Shown: positions 1 to 11,858 of the stretch, piece by piece | Layout of the letters: each line of letters opens with the position of its first letter | Position numbering within the stretch: the stretch's first letter is position 1 | Source of the DNA: Nematopogon swammerdamellus | Taxonomy: Eukaryota; Arthropoda; Insecta; Lepidoptera; Adelidae | Reading direction: 5' to 3' | NCBI GenBank assembly: GCA_946902875.1 | Contig: OX336345.1 | Coordinates: forward strand, 10,385,395-10,449,394 | Length of the DNA stretch: 64,000 bases | Translations under genes and position numbers: made by a program | Notes under the pieces: model-generated | What the model was told of the DNA's origin: nothing | Database searches by the model: none | What the model saw: the letters and a program-made list of their open reading frames with translations, nothing else

Positions 1-1
1 T

Positions 2-428
2 ACTATTCTGATTAGTATTTCTAGTGGTCTGAATATACATATCGAAAAATTCCACGAATATGCCTTAGAAACTGCCAAGCTATTCGTAGCTTTGTATGGG
101 TGGTATCGCATGCCACTTAGCGTTCACAAACTTCTCATTCATGGCAGCGAAATAATTAAACATTTGAATGTTATTCCTATAGGAATAGGAATAGGACACC
201 TATCGGAAGAGGCATCTGAGGCCCGGAATAAGGATTTCCGAAACTATAGAGAGTTTCATTCTCGAAAAATCAGTAGACGCACATCAAATCACGATATCTT
301 GAATAACTTATTTGCTTTCATGTGATCCATACTTAACAACAATTGGTCCAAAAATGATTACAAACACTGCGAAAGTACTGCCAGAAGAGGTTCGATCTCT
401 CTTGATCTCACCACTTGGGGAAAAATAA
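2..428 (+). pseudogene. C-terminal relic of a transposon-associated protein, frameshifted
   Basis: The frame is already open at the window edge and runs to a TGA at 323-325. It contains KFHEYALETAKLFVALYGWY, VHKLLIHG, SEEASEARNKDFRNYREF and RKISRR. Sequence matching the expected continuation (DPYLTTIGPKM, then LPEEVRSLL) follows in the next frame from 324 to a TAA at 426-428, so a single frameshift separates the two parts. I recognise this motif order (HKxLIHG, then SEEAxEARNKxFRxYR, then a KxSR and LLxxSDP region) from multi-copy arthropod proteins that behave like transposon genes, but I cannot name the superfamily. A second relic of the family lies near 56.8-57.0 kb. The 5' part is outside the window. 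Confidence 0.6.
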
Positions 429-3400
429 ATTCAAGAAGTAGAATTTATTCATGTAAGTTCACAACCTGATGTGCTAGATTGTTTTGAGTTTGTATAATTT
501 GGTATCTCACCTATTCCTTTTTCCTTTGTCTCAGGAGCCGCCTTATTCCTGCAATGATTGCTCTCTTTGCAACATCCTTTCCCTTTATCAATCCATTCAT
601 CCTGATGGGGAGGAAGTAGCAAGCTTTCCCGAAGAGTATACGTTCATACTCGAGCCCTCCCCGTGAGTAGCAGTTGTAAGTTATATAAACTGAGAAACTG
701 ATTGCTACACTGCATGCATTCTAAAGAAAGAAACTCGTTTTCATAAATTTAATTTAATTAACTACTATAATTCATAACTAATGTGATATTCCCCAAAAAT
801 TTAACGAGCGAGTTACATAATATAATTAACGAACTAGTTGTATCATAGATTAACTGTACCGTTCATGCAACGTTGCCGCTTCGCTCTGCTCAAGAAGTGT
901 AATTTTACAACTGAGTGATGAGTTTATAAATTTCTATACAAATGACAAATGACGACACTCTTAAATGCAAGACAACTTAAGAATAAATAAATGTACAGTA
1001 TATTTTCGTCAATAATTCCTCAAGTCAAGGCCCCTGACCTGTAGCTGTTTTGATATAATGAATTAAGAAATTTGATACAAACGTAATGAATAAATATAAT
1101 GTAATATATGAATTTTATAGTGTATCGACATACTCAGGCATGCCACAGTTTTGAGGATAGATGTAACTACATACATTATTACGCGTCTGTGTATTCATTT
1201 CGTGTATCGGCATACTCAGGCATGCAGCAGTTTTAAGGATAGATACGAAATAAACGAATGATTCTGGATGATTAATTATTTTTAAAAGTTTTTACGTTTT
1301 ATACGATTTGTTTTCGTGTAGTAGGTAATGTTTCGTTATAAAAATCCATGGAAAGTACATTATGTTGTACGTTTCAATATTTCTAGTAGATTTTGTTACA
1401 ATAGAGTACAAAATACAAGTAATATGCACATTATTACCACTTTTTTACTCGAAAAATTGGGTTTACAGAGTGCTTTATTTTTATAGTTTGACACAAAATT
1501 TACTTATTTTATTTATTGAACTTTAAAGTTAAGCATTGACTCTTGCAAATGGATTACTCGTTTGGTAACGTAGGCACACTATGGTGTTTTATTTTTATTT
1601 TTAAAATAAGCAAGAAAAAAATATTAAAATGTAAATAAAACGAAAAGCGGGACGTAGCGGGATGAGTTTTTTTTACAGTCGTGTCGGGGCTCATGTGTAG
1701 AGTACGTTTATGTAACTCACTACTCTAACAAATTTTAACATTTCGAGAAATATAATAAAAAGTGTCTATTTCCATACAACGAAATCAGATTCGGTCGATT
1801 ATCTCCGTAACCGTCAACTTTATAGAAAATCACGAAAGAATAAAAGCAGCTTGTATTTATCCGACATATAAGATTCTGCAAAAAAAAAATTCGAAATTCG
1901 AAAAAAAGTGTACGTGTCCACGTTTGGTAGGTATCGAACCAGAGTGCGACGGCGGGAGACTAGCCTTCAAGCGCGCCGACGGGTGCAGGTCTATTGTTAT
2001 TATATATTACGTCTTGCACAAAGGTATGCATGCACCGGGTCATATAAATAAGTACGAATCATAACCTGTTAGCTTCAAACCTAACTAAATTTCAAATTGG
2101 GCCTAAGGCTTCCTACATAATGAAGAGTCCATATGAAAGAGTTCAACGCCAGTATCGCTTGGGTTTTCTTTTAGCGCTTGCAACATCCAATAGTTCACCG
2201 GCCTTCTCTGCTACTCAGAGAGACCACAGAAAGATCAAACAATCACCATAAACAATCAAAGATCAAATATTTTGCTTTCTTAATGATTATTACATTATTA
2301 AATTACCTTTACAGAGAAAATTCCGAAAATATCGGGTCATTAATCATACAAGGCGGGCGTTAAATAATTTCAAAGTATTTTCTTCTCAGATTTTGTAACA
2401 CCTTCCCACAGTTATGACAGCCATACTTTCTAAACTTGAAACCAATAACTAAAGCTCATACGTTCTATAATGCGTGGCGTACGAATAGATTTCTTCCTAA
2501 ATGGTCATATTTCACCGCGATCCCAATACGTAGGGAAGGATTTATGTGAGATGCGAGAGTGTTGTGGCGCGCGGCGACGACGGGGCGGTGGCGGGGCGCG
2601 TGGGGGGAGGAAGGGGGGGGGGGCTGAGGAACTCACAATGTGTTCATAAATTCATTCTAATAACATTCCGAGGTGTTGAGTTCGACCACTCACAACAGCG
2701 GATGTTGCGGCCCGCGTGTGCAGTTGGACGCTTCGTAAAGTTACCGGTGAATTACTGAAAAGTAAAATTTTAATGTTTAAATTTGTTAATTAATAAACAT
2801 TTCAAGTATCCATAAGATTTATAGGCCACATTTCAGTAAAAGTTTTTTGTTGTCTCTTCTGAAACGAAATGTTCATACCACTTTTGTGGGACATCATTTG
2901 CGACGCTTTTGTTGTTTTGGCACGCAACAGATAATATGAGAAACGGGTTACGTACTTGTGTACGTAACATAGAATCAACCATTCTCATTTTGCAGGTAAT
3001 GCTGCAAGTTACAGTTTGCAACTAATGATGCGGTAACGGAGACTCAAGGAAGCGTTAAAATGTTGCATTAAATTAATAGAAAAAACAAAAATGCAGTTAT
3101 TTCACACAACAGCCGGCTTAGAGCATCGTCCGCGACGCATACATTTGCCCGTCCGATACTTCTCGCCGCTGCTCTGGCCGCGATAACGCGGTTGTTATTT
3201 GCATTAGTAAATTATCATTTTGATAGGGCACTTGTTTTATTCCCGAAATTCGATGTCCGACACGACTCTCTTATCTAAATTGCTTAATTGGAAAGTTCGA
3301 GCGAGCCGTGTACGGCGACAGAATGTGAAGAGAGATAAGCGCAATCGGTGTTGTCTCTATTGTGCGGACATTTTCATAAATTTGTGTAAGTAAACAAGTG

Positions 3401-3566
3401 CCTTAATGTGACGACACAAGCTCGGCGCTTATATTTATGTGACTTGGGAAATTTGGTCTTTCACTTGTATTTTTTGTGTGAGCTGTAATATTTTATAATA
3501 TGTAGGCACATGTGAGAAGGTTAAGTATGCGTACAATTTTTTTAATCTTATTTTGCAAAGTTTATG
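429..3566. other. AT-rich non-coding stretch with one GC-rich patch
   Basis: No convincing gene. It holds a spaced direct repeat at 1120-1247, listed separately. At 1921-1990 there is a tRNA-B-box-like GGTTCGATACC on the minus strand, probably a SINE remnant. At about 2546-2625 a short CpG- and G-rich patch ends in a run of ten G. A pyrimidine-rich tract ending in AG lies near 2175 but no frame follows it convincingly. Confidence 0.5.
1120..1247. repeat. Spaced direct repeat, about 45 bp, two copies
   Basis: The block beginning GTGTATCG(A/G)CATACTCAGG occurs at 1120-1163 and again at 1202-1245, about 81 bp apart. Differences are a few substitutions only. Each copy also holds AGTTTT(G/A)AGGATAGAT. 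It looks like a local duplication. Confidence 0.7.
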
Positions 3567-3612
3567 TTGTGTGCGCGCGTGCGCGCGCGTGCACACACAC
3601 ACACACACACAC
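3567..3612. repeat. Alternating purine-pyrimidine microsatellite
   Basis: A run of GT, then GC/GT, then AC dinucleotides, about 45 bp of strict purine-pyrimidine alternation. Such tracts favour left-handed (Z) DNA. It is also self-complementary across its centre. Confidence 0.85.
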
Positions 3613-3960
3613 TGGTAGGTACACTGAAAACATAATTTTTTTTATATTGTTAATTTCTTCCTTTATTTTGTTTAGTACCTATGTATTTATTATTTTTGGT
3701 TATAGTTAGTGAAATCTGTAATTTGCTTTGTTTTTGTTTATGTAATGTTCGTTAAGTGTTTATGTAATGACGATTTCACTAAAATTTTATAAATAAATAA
3801 GTAATATTATAATATAATAATATAATAATGTACATTATATTATATTTACATTTAGCTAAAAAGTAGTAATATTATTTACGTGTAATGCAATTTAGATAAT
3901 AGTATGTATAATAAGTCGTTCCATTAAATGAAACATTTTCTGAACATATTTTAGATTATT

Positions 3961-4112
3961 TTTTTGGAACTTGACATAGTTGGCTACAACACTCGTGATG
4001 TCAGCGTATACCACCTGAACTAGGTAAAATGTCAGTGCTTCCTGGTCGTGCCGACTACACAGAACTGGACGAAAAAAACCGACCTTTCATTCTGAAACAA
4101 ATCCACGTGAAA
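3961..4112 (-). repeat. Family S SINE, diverged fragment
   Basis: Reading the minus strand it carries the family landmarks: TTCAGTGTAG-like and GTCCAG(T)TC-like blocks, GGAAGCACTGACAT, then TGATGTCAGC and TGGCTACA near the 3' end, with a short A-rich end at 3961-3966. It is diverged and lacks the head. Confidence 0.7.
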
Positions 4113-4404
4113 TAAAATAAAACAAAATCTAGTGTCCTTCTAATTTGAATGCAAGCTAAGCAACGTTCTCAATTATCTGCGTGTGATGTATTTACATTAG
4201 CAGAGATAAACTGTGAGCATAAGCGGATTTTGCTTAACTTTACTAATAATGTCTAAATCAACTCACTCACGCCAACACGCTGCGCACGCAAGCCGTGGCG
4301 GCACGCGACCGGAAGCGGGCGCGACTTCATCTCGACACGAACAATGGAGCCGACTCGACGACGGGCTTGCACTTTCGGGCCGGTCCACTGACCCGACGAG
4401 GAGG

Positions 4405-4603
4405 CGCTGGTTCTGACCGTGGTTCGGATTTATTCGGGTTCGAAAACTGTAGGTTTAATCCGCCCGTGTTTCGTTGTGTTTTCCGTCCATTTCAGTGTAA
4501 CCGGCACGACGTCCGAAGGGAAGCACTGATATGGCACCTAGTTCACCAAGGCCTTATGGGCTGACATCACGTATGTTGCAGGTGATGTAGCCAACCGGTG
4601 TTG
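4405..4603 (+). repeat. Family S SINE, partial copy with damaged head
   Basis: Starts in the B-box region (GACCGTGGTTCGGATT), then shows GTGTTTTCCGTCCA, GGCACGAC, GAAGGGAAGCACTGA, TGGCACCTAGTTCACC and TGGGCTGACATCACG. The segment between the B box and the TTTTCCGTCC block is shortened. The 3' end stops at AACCGGTGTTG without a clear poly(A). Frames here are SINE sequence, not genes. Confidence 0.75.
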
Positions 4604-5274
4604 AAATTGATTAATTCGCATATTATCTCAATATGACAGATGTATATCGCTCTCAAGTCTATTACGACTTTGGCGTTGACCCCAGTTGTCAGTTTTGACG
4701 ATTTTACAGCTACCAATATCGATAAATCTTCAAATGCTCGACCACTCCCAGCTGCAAGACAATAAAAGTGATAGAAATGTATCTGCCGTGAAATACGAGT
4801 TTTCTTGTTACTCCATATTATTATCCACTTTGCAGTGTTGTGACGAGCGAACCGGCCGCACTTTACCGGTATTCAGTACAGAGTACAGTATTTTTTTATT
4901 TCGTTCTGTACAAGTAAATAAATATTTGTATGGAGAAAAGATCCAGCGCCTCTTGCCGGCAAGTTGGTACTAAAGTTGTCATAAAATATTTACTTGAGCA
5001 CGTTACTGGTACGCAACGAAAAGTCAAAATAATCTCATAACCGAACCTCAGTATTATCTTTTCGTAGAAGGCATTCCAAATGCAAACGGATCTCTATCTC
5101 GGCTGATAACCGTGTGGAAAGAAGGGATGGACACATCTATGATATTGCGTTTGCTACGAATTTTGCACTCCATGTATACTCGACGCACAACGACATGACT
5201 ACTGTGAGTTGAAGATTGCACTTTTTTAGTTTCACAAATTCTAAAGGATTCCATGATAACACATATATATAATA
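4604..5274. other. Non-coding, no recognised element
   Basis: Mixed composition, no splice-bounded frame and no recognisable repeat. The short open frames near 4690-4970 and 5054-5407 show no protein-like features. Confidence 0.5.
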
Positions 5275-5512
5275 CAACTATATGCCACTTAAAGTGTGGC
5301 AAGGGAGGGCTTATTGACATAAGGCAATTCCCTGCAGTCAACCCGGTGGACCTAAATTTTTCACATGGAATCCAAACCATGGAGCAGTGCGTGAAGGTAT
5401 GCACCAATTTTTTTTTTAAATCAGAAAATCATTGGTACGCGCCGGTTGGATTCGAACCTCGGGCCTCTTGCAAGAGAAGCCGACGCCCACACCACTCGAC
5501 CCGCTACTTATA
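5275..5512 (-). repeat. tRNA-derived SINE (family T), copy 1
   Basis: On the minus strand the head reads like a tRNA: GAGTGGTGTGGGCGTCGG (A-box region), a short arm, then GAGGTTCGAATCCAACC (perfect B box, about 5447-5463). After it come an A/T-rich linker with an oligo(A)-type run, a TTTCACATG block, and an end with AAGTGGCATATAG. A second copy at 36.25-36.47 kb has the same order, which defines it as a family. It will score as tRNA-like in gene finders but has the extended body of a SINE. Confidence 0.75.
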
Positions 5513-7064
5513 TATGTATACATAGATAGAGAATAAATAATTCCAAAATATAAATAAAATAGTATAACCGAACTTTTCCCATATCTGAATTTATTAAGTA
5601 GAGTAGGTATGCACCTATATAAGTATTTTTGCTGTGACTATGAAAATTTCGAGGAAATATTTTATTATTATTCATTAAATTAAAATATCACGTGGTATTT
5701 TAAGTTGTATGGGCACTAGAAAGGGAAGAAAGGGAATTAAAACAAAGTTGTTAGTACATAGATAAATGAAATAGAGATAGAGTATACAGAGCGGACCCTG
5801 ACGGCCGGCGCGCGACACGAGCGAACATCCAAACAACTCCATAATGCTACGCTTTATGCAGCTCCTAACGGTGGAGCTGGTCGTGAAAGAAGATATGTAG
5901 ATCCGCCCGCGACGCTGCGCCGTCCGCCGCTGCACCGCGCCGTACGCGCGCGGCCCTCGGCCCCGCGCATTCGGCTCTCATTCTGACAGCAACAACTAAC
6001 TTCCGTACTTTACACGTTCAACTGACGCAGGAAAACCTTACAGTGTTTTTAAACTTAAAATAAACATATACAATGCACGGTCAGCAAGGTTATCGATGCA
6101 GTTAAGTCGTGAGCATGGCTTAATTCCGTCATTTCGAGAAAGCTGTAGCAACTATTAAGTAATTTTATAAATCACGTACATATGTGGTTAATATTATGGC
6201 AGATTGCAGATAAAGTGCAGTATTGATCGATTATAGGTATTTATAAAGTAGGTGTAGAGTGCCGAGTTGACATTTCATTTATAATTTACGAGGTATAATT
6301 AAACAGTGGTAAAATGGAAAAGGACTTCAGAACGAAAAATCTTTCAAACGAAACTGATACATTTTCTTTCTGAAGTGAAATATTTCAATTAAATGCCTTC
6401 ACAATTTATTCAACAAATATTGCATTATTTATTGCATTAAAGCTGTTATTATAGATCGCATTAAAACCACGTTGTGCGTTCCATGTTTTATAATATAAAA
6501 TAAAGTATATTTGAATAAAAAAAAATTTAACATATTACTGAAGAAATGCAATGACCAAACATTATCACCCACCATACATTGATAAACCAGTAATCGACAA
6601 TAACAAACAATATAAAGTGACAAATACACTATAAAGTTAATTAAAAACAAAGTATTCATTTTTTTATTAGTCCTTGGAAATATAGGTTTTCGGAGTAAGA
6701 AAAGTACACTTCGGGCTTTAAATAGCATTTCAGTGGATAATCTTTAGATCAACAGCTATTCCAGCGCTGCGGCACAGTAAAGATGTCAAGTATTGAACGG
6801 TACTAACACCAGGGCAGTCACGTGTCACCCCCATAAGGTCAGATCTAGTGACAGTGGCGATCGTGCCTACTTTACATTGTAACATTACGTCTACCACATT
6901 ATTACTACGAGATTGACACCCACGATCCCGTTGCATGGCTATTAGGTAGGTACTCGTAAACGGGGACAGGCGAAACACAGGTCGCTGGTTAAATTTACTT
7001 ATACTTAATTATTAACTGTATACTTATTAATTGTGTACGGTGGTATTAACTTATACAGGCTGTC
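5513..7064. other. Non-coding stretch with a CpG-rich island at about 5790-5985
   Basis: Mostly AT-rich. Between 5790 and 5985 the sequence becomes dense in CG dinucleotides (GGCCGGCGCGCGACACG, CGCGCCGTACGCGCGCGG). In an otherwise AT-rich insect sequence such an island may mark a promoter or exon, but I see no supported start or splice pair. Confidence 0.4.
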
Positions 7065-7203
7065 CCAGTTCGACCGGATTTGCTAACCACCACGTTAGGA
7101 AAGGGGCGGATGTCCAACATCGGTCGAAAAATACGAGTCCTATTTTTAGGTTTCCGTATCCCGTACGCAATTCTATTACCAAGCCTACGCCGTCTGTCTG
7201 TCA

Positions 7204-7234
<31 letters not shown>

Positions 7235-7529
7235 CGATAGCTGTATCTCTAGAACCGTAATAGGTAGCCCGTTGAAATTTTCACGGAATATGTGTTATTA
7301 TGGCGGATATAACAACAAATAATAAAAAATAGAAAAAGTAAAAAATTAAGGGGGTTCCCATGCAACGCTGACTGACCCATATAAGAAACGTGGTTTTTTT
7401 AAAATGTTTTTTTTGGTGCGGAAACCTCGGTGCGCGGGACGACTAGCACTTGACCGGTTTTTTACTTAGCTTTTCTTTAAGCTTATTCAACGCAAATACC
7501 GTGGTTTTAAGCAAATCCGGTCGAACTGG
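7065..7529. mobile_element. MITE with terminal inverted repeats, carrying a nested insertion
   Basis: The left end CCAGTTCGACCGGATTTGCT at 7065 is matched in inverse by AGCAAATCCGGTCGAACTGG ending at 7529; a nearby CCAC / GTGG pair extends the match imperfectly, giving arms of about 25 bp. The interior at 7138-7466 is a copy of the CCAAGTGC family, so that repeat probably inserted into an older short element. No transposase frame is present. A target duplication is not clear. Confidence 0.6.
7138..7466 (+). repeat. CCAAGTGC-family interspersed repeat, nested copy
   Basis: Starts AGGTTTCCGTATCCCGTACG, continues through a CTGT/CCGT-rich tract (7194-7235), CTGTATCTCTAGAACCGTAA, CCCGTTGAAATTTTCAC and TGTTATTATGG, and ends with GGAAACCTCGGTGCGCG and CACTTGACCGGTTTTT. 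The same order appears at 39354-39700 and, inverted, at 51614-51958. This is a typical lepidopteran interspersed repeat; its class is uncertain. Confidence 0.75.
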
Positions 7530-8278
7530 CAAAGATTAATTTCGAATTCAGCGCACGATAAAATTATGCATGTAACAACAACATGTTATTCAATTCTATT
7601 GCATAGTATTTTTCATTCAGTGCAGTGCAGCCGAATAAGAACACTTACTCAACGGAACACAGTAACTACAAGTACATTCACAAGTCCTTCAAGAGGGGCG
7701 TGAATGGGCACCTGTCAAGCTGGCATGGTATTCGCAACCCCCGCATACGACCGAATGTCCATGGGCGCCGTTAGACACCTCATGGGTGCCTCGGCGCCAT
7801 ATGTCGAGCTTACAATAAAAAAAATTCAGTACTGACCTTTTTGTAAGATAAAGAAAGTTAATTTGGAGGAACTGCCTCATTCTCCTTCATATATACCTTC
7901 CAAGACATCCAGTCTTACCTCCTCTAAACATCCCCGTTTCGAGTACGCGCCCCGTCTCTCGGCGGAACATAAAACTTCAATTTGCATAATGTACATCGGA
8001 ATATGTAAACTTATCTGAGACACGCCCCCGCGAGGTGACAGCAGGACGAGGCGCGCCCGAATCACCGGGGATTCACGTATTCGAACTTTCGTTTCAGAAA
8101 GCTCTAAAATCTTTTTGCTACTGTCGCTGTACATAATTTATGGGTTCAACTTCGTGTACTGTCAAATTAAAGTTTACATAAGATTAAATTTTAAAATTAA
8201 CTAGAATTTTACAATTACCAACTATTATACAAAAATATTAGGCAATAATCTAAACAATTTCATATATTTATAATTGTT
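7530..8278. other. Unassigned, moderately GC-rich stretch
   Basis: The part from 7680 to 8100 has balanced composition and several short open frames on the minus strand, which may be worn transposon coding sequence. I recognise no motif. The rest is AT-rich and empty. Confidence 0.4.
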
Positions 8279-8350
8279 CACCCGGTGTTATGGGCTAATA
8301 TCACGGATGTTGTAGGTGATGGAGCTAACCGTGTCAGTTTCCATAAAAAA
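8279..8350 (+). repeat. Family S SINE, 3' end only
   Basis: Only the tail block is present: CACCCGGTGTTATGGGCTAA, TCACGGATGTTGTAGGTGATG, CTAACCGTGTCAGTTTCCAT and a seven-A tail. It is a severe 5' truncation, as expected of LINE-driven retrotransposition. Confidence 0.8.
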
Positions 8351-9422
8351 ATTTGGCACCAAGTAATTACTATCATGCATAATGCAATAATACTTACTGC
8401 ACAGCTATTCAGAATTAGACGTGGCAGTTTTTTTTATAGAAAGAAAAGGAAATTTCATCAATTTAATTACGTATCAATGTATCAAAAGTTAAAAGTAATA
8501 GTTTTTGCAATAATGGAACGATGGATAGTAAATATTTTAAAAGTTACATGTTTAGATTGTTGTCCCTATAAATGCAAGGATGAAAATCGGAGGTGATAAA
8601 AAGTTTCATTTATCAAATAGTAGGTATTATTTACTAAGTTCAGAATTCGATAAATCGAGTTGGTTAACACTTCGATACATCGTGACAGGACCGGAGATGC
8701 CATTATTCTCAGTCGAGTCATTGCAGAAGGACCAGTCCCTGTAACGTGCTCGTATAGTCTGTACGAGTATGTCATTCAATAGAGCGAACTCGTTCTGGTG
8801 ACGACAGGGATGTCACGACGTTCATTATTTCTTGTAAACTAACATTTGATTAAATAGGTAATGTAAATACTAATTTGTTTTTATTTCAAAGTTTTGTTTA
8901 ATTTATTATGTTCTGTATACTATAAAATTTCAACTACGACACTGCGTGTGAATTTGTTAATTTATTTATTCTAGTTATAAGCCACAGTTATATAATATAT
9001 TATATTATAATCAAATATGGTATGTATTTTTTTTTTCAAAATACATTGTTTAAATAGTATGAAATAAATACGAACCAGAACATTTGAAGTTCAACTAATA
9101 TTAGGTAGGCGACATATTGATAGACTATTACTAATAGCCCTTGCCACGCCAAAACGCACCGTGGTGACAACCCTATACTTGTGAATTATGAAGGAATTAT
9201 AATGTCTATCGTTTAACATATTCATTATTGTAGCAGTTGTAGCGAGACAATGAATCTACCTGCAGAGTTACGACTTGCCTGAGTAAATAGTTTCAAATTA
9301 CTATCGTCAACTTATTTTGTGCTACGTCTATTAATAATTTTTTAGCATAGTTAAATTGTAAGTAGTGTATATGTGATCACGTTAATTCGTAATTTAGGTC
9401 AGGAGTCTATTGAAAATAAAGA
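8351..9422. other. AT-rich non-coding stretch
   Basis: Contains TA-rich palindromic runs near 8988-9010 (ATATAATATATTATATTATA) and no convincing frame or repeat. Confidence 0.5.
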
Positions 9423-9741
9423 AAACCGGCCAAGTGCGAGTCGGACTCGCGCACCGACGCTTCCGTACCGCCACGTAATTGACCACTTTTTACCGTTCCG
9501 TAGCCAAACGGTAAAATTGTCTGTCTGTCCGACCGTTCCTCCATCCGTCCGTCCGTATGTCACATATAATCGGAGACTATTGGTACTATGTAAATAGATG
9601 AAATAAAAGAAAATTCAGAGCACATACCTAAGCTTTAAAAAATTATAAAGACGTTTGTAAACAACTTTTTTATTTAATTCAACAGCCGGGAAGATATTCG
9701 TGTCCCGTGCGGATACGGAACTCTCAAAATAAGAAAAAACG
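9423..9741 (-). repeat. CCAAGTGC-family repeat, inverted, internally altered
   Basis: Begins with AAACCGGCCAAGTGCGAGTC at 9423, then GTCTGTCTGTCC and CATCCGTCCGTCCG tracts, and ends near GTGCGGATACGGAACTCTCA at about 9739. The centre (9600-9690) has diverged or been replaced. Confidence 0.65.
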
Positions 9742-10041
9742 TTTATTTCATTGTGTCAAAGTCGCCTTGTGTGAGTTAAGGTTTGAAAGAGAATAAGGTA
9801 ATTAACTCACATAAGAATACTCGTACTTACCGAAATTGATGATTCCGCTCTACTTAAACTGACACTCTTTTTCATCAACTTTGAAATTTAGGTATTATTG
9901 TTTTTTTATGATGGAAGGTTTTTATTTATTAATACATTTTTTTTAATTGCAAGTTACTTCAATACAATGGAAATATTGAAAATGGTAAATTAAAAAGTAA
10001 AAGTATATTTATTGTCAGTTGTCAGCTTATCAAATCCATAC
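9742..10041. other. AT-rich flank of the first Helitron
   Basis: No frame or repeat recognised. The Helitron 5' end could lie a few bases earlier than called, because ATCCATAC occurs twice (10034 and 10042). Confidence 0.5.
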
Positions 10042-10076
10042 TCCATACTAATATTATAAATTCGAAAGTAACTCTG

Positions 10077-10116
<40 letters not shown>

Positions 10117-11858
10117 TACCTTTCACGCCTAAACCGCTAAACAGATTTCGATAAAATATTGCACGGAGTTGAAGTGCATCCTGAGGACGGACATAGGCTA
10201 CTTTTTGTCTCAAAAAACAACCCTTAAGGGGGTGAAATAGGGGATGAAAGTTTGTATGGGGAACTCAGCATTTCTTAAGTTAGGGATGTGACAATTTATA
10301 TTTGGGCTTTTGTTATGAAATAAAGAAATAAGTGCTTCAGCGTTTTTGCTAAATCAACCCTTAAATTAAAATAGGGGTTGATTTCAAAATTAGATTTTAG
10401 GATTTTGTAAAATTTTGTACGGAGATGAATTGCATCCTGAGGAAGAACATAGGCTACCTTTTGTCTCAAAAAACAACCCTTAACGGGGTGAAATAGGGGA
10501 TGAAAGATTGTATGGGGAACCCATCATTTCTCAAGTTAGGGATATGAAAATTCATATTTAGGCTTTTGGTATAAAATAAAGAATTCCGTGTTTCAGCGTT
10601 TTTGCTAAATCAACCCTTAAACTAAAATGGGGGATGATTTCAAAATTAGATTTTAGGATTTTGAATGATTTTAAATAATTTTATCCATACTGGGGGTAAC
10701 TTTGAAGAGGGGGGTTGAGGTAGGGGGGAGGGGTTCGCGGGGAGAGGGGAAGGGAGAATAATTTAATCTCTATCTTCTTTTCTCTATCTCTACTTCTTAT
10801 AAAAGGAAACGTCTGTTTGCATGTATGTATGTATGTATGTTTGAGGTAAACTCGGAACCACTTAAAAGATTTTCATGCGGTTTACACCAATGTAAAGAGT
10901 TCTTCAGGGTCACTATAGGCTATATACCATAAAGTTAAATAGCCTTAGGGTTGAGCAGTATCAAAGAAAACGGAATTTAGTGTCGAATGGTCGTAATGGT
11001 CTGTTGCGTTGCGTTGGTGTAGATAGATGCTTTTGGTAGAAGAGACGAATAGAATAAAGAGTAGATATCTATACTTATAAAATTGTTTGTCCTGACTGAC
11101 TGATCTATCAACGCACAGCCAAAAATTTGGAACATAGGTTTATTTCATAACGTAAGCATCCGTTAAGGATTTTTTGGAAATTACAACTTTAAGGGGGGGA
11201 AATGGGGACGACGACTTTGTATGAAAGTCTTTGTTATTTGAAGTTAGAAACATGAAAATTTTAATTGCAGCTGCTGAGAATAAATCACTAAAGACGTGTT
11301 TCAGGGTTATTGGTCTTCAAATTTTAAAGGGGTAGGGGGGGGGGGGGATGAGGGTGCCAGTGGCCTCGCCCTTAGTTACGTACTTTCTTCGAGAAGGTTT
11401 ACTGTATTCCAGAATGCAGCCTAGCCTAAAGCCACGCCTTTAGCTACTTAATTAATTTAAGAAGGTTTATCATTTACCTTAACGCAGCTCGGCCTTCGGC
11501 CTCGCCCATAGTTACTTACTTTGATCGAGAAGGTTTATCCTCTTCCTGAACGCAGATCGGCCTTCGGCCTCACCCATAGTTTATACTTACTTTCACCGAG
11601 ATGGTTTATAGCCTTCGGCCTGACCCTCAGTTACTTACTTTCTTCGAGAAGGTTTATAGCCTTCCTGAACGCAGCTCGGCCTTCAGCCTCGCCCTTAGTT
11701 ACTGACTTTCTTCGAGAAGGTTTATGGTCTTCCTGAACGGAGCTCGGCCTTCGGCCTCGCCCTCAGTTGCTTACTTTCTTCGTAAGCAATACGAATTTCA
11801 CGCGAATTTCTTCTTTGAAATACGAATTTCACGCGAGCGGAGCCGCGAGCTCAGATAG
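10042..11858 (+). mobile_element. Non-autonomous Helitron 1
   Basis: The 5' end reads TCCATACTAATATTATAAAT followed by a GTCT microsatellite (10078-10116), a start I recognise from lepidopteran Helitrons. The 3' end carries GCGAGCGGAGCCGCGAGCTC and stops at GATAG, a one-base variant of the standard CTAG terminus. Inside, a block of about 256 bp is present twice (10164-10410 and 10420-10665; shared landmarks TCCTGAGGA, GGGGTGAAATAGGGGATGAAA and CAGCGTTTTTGCTAAATCAA). A G-rich tract follows (10686-10755), then sequences resembling further Helitron starts near 10800 and 11069, and finally about six units of the 68-bp satellite. No Rep/helicase frame is present, so it depended on an autonomous relative. 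A sister element lies at 15205-17666. Confidence 0.75.
11361..11790 (+). repeat. 68-bp hairpin satellite, short array (about 6 units)
   Basis: Units consist of TTACTTACTTTCTTCGAGAAG, GTTTATxGTCTTCCTGAACGC and AGCTCGGCCTTCGGCCTCGC. Each contains the palindrome GGCCTTCGGCC, a four-base stem with a three-base loop. Several units are shortened. The short open frame across them is a by-product of the repeat period. Confidence 0.85.

Noticed and set aside
3567..3612. Splice or regulatory element in the GT/AC tract
   Set aside because: It is explained as a simple microsatellite; no neighbouring exon.
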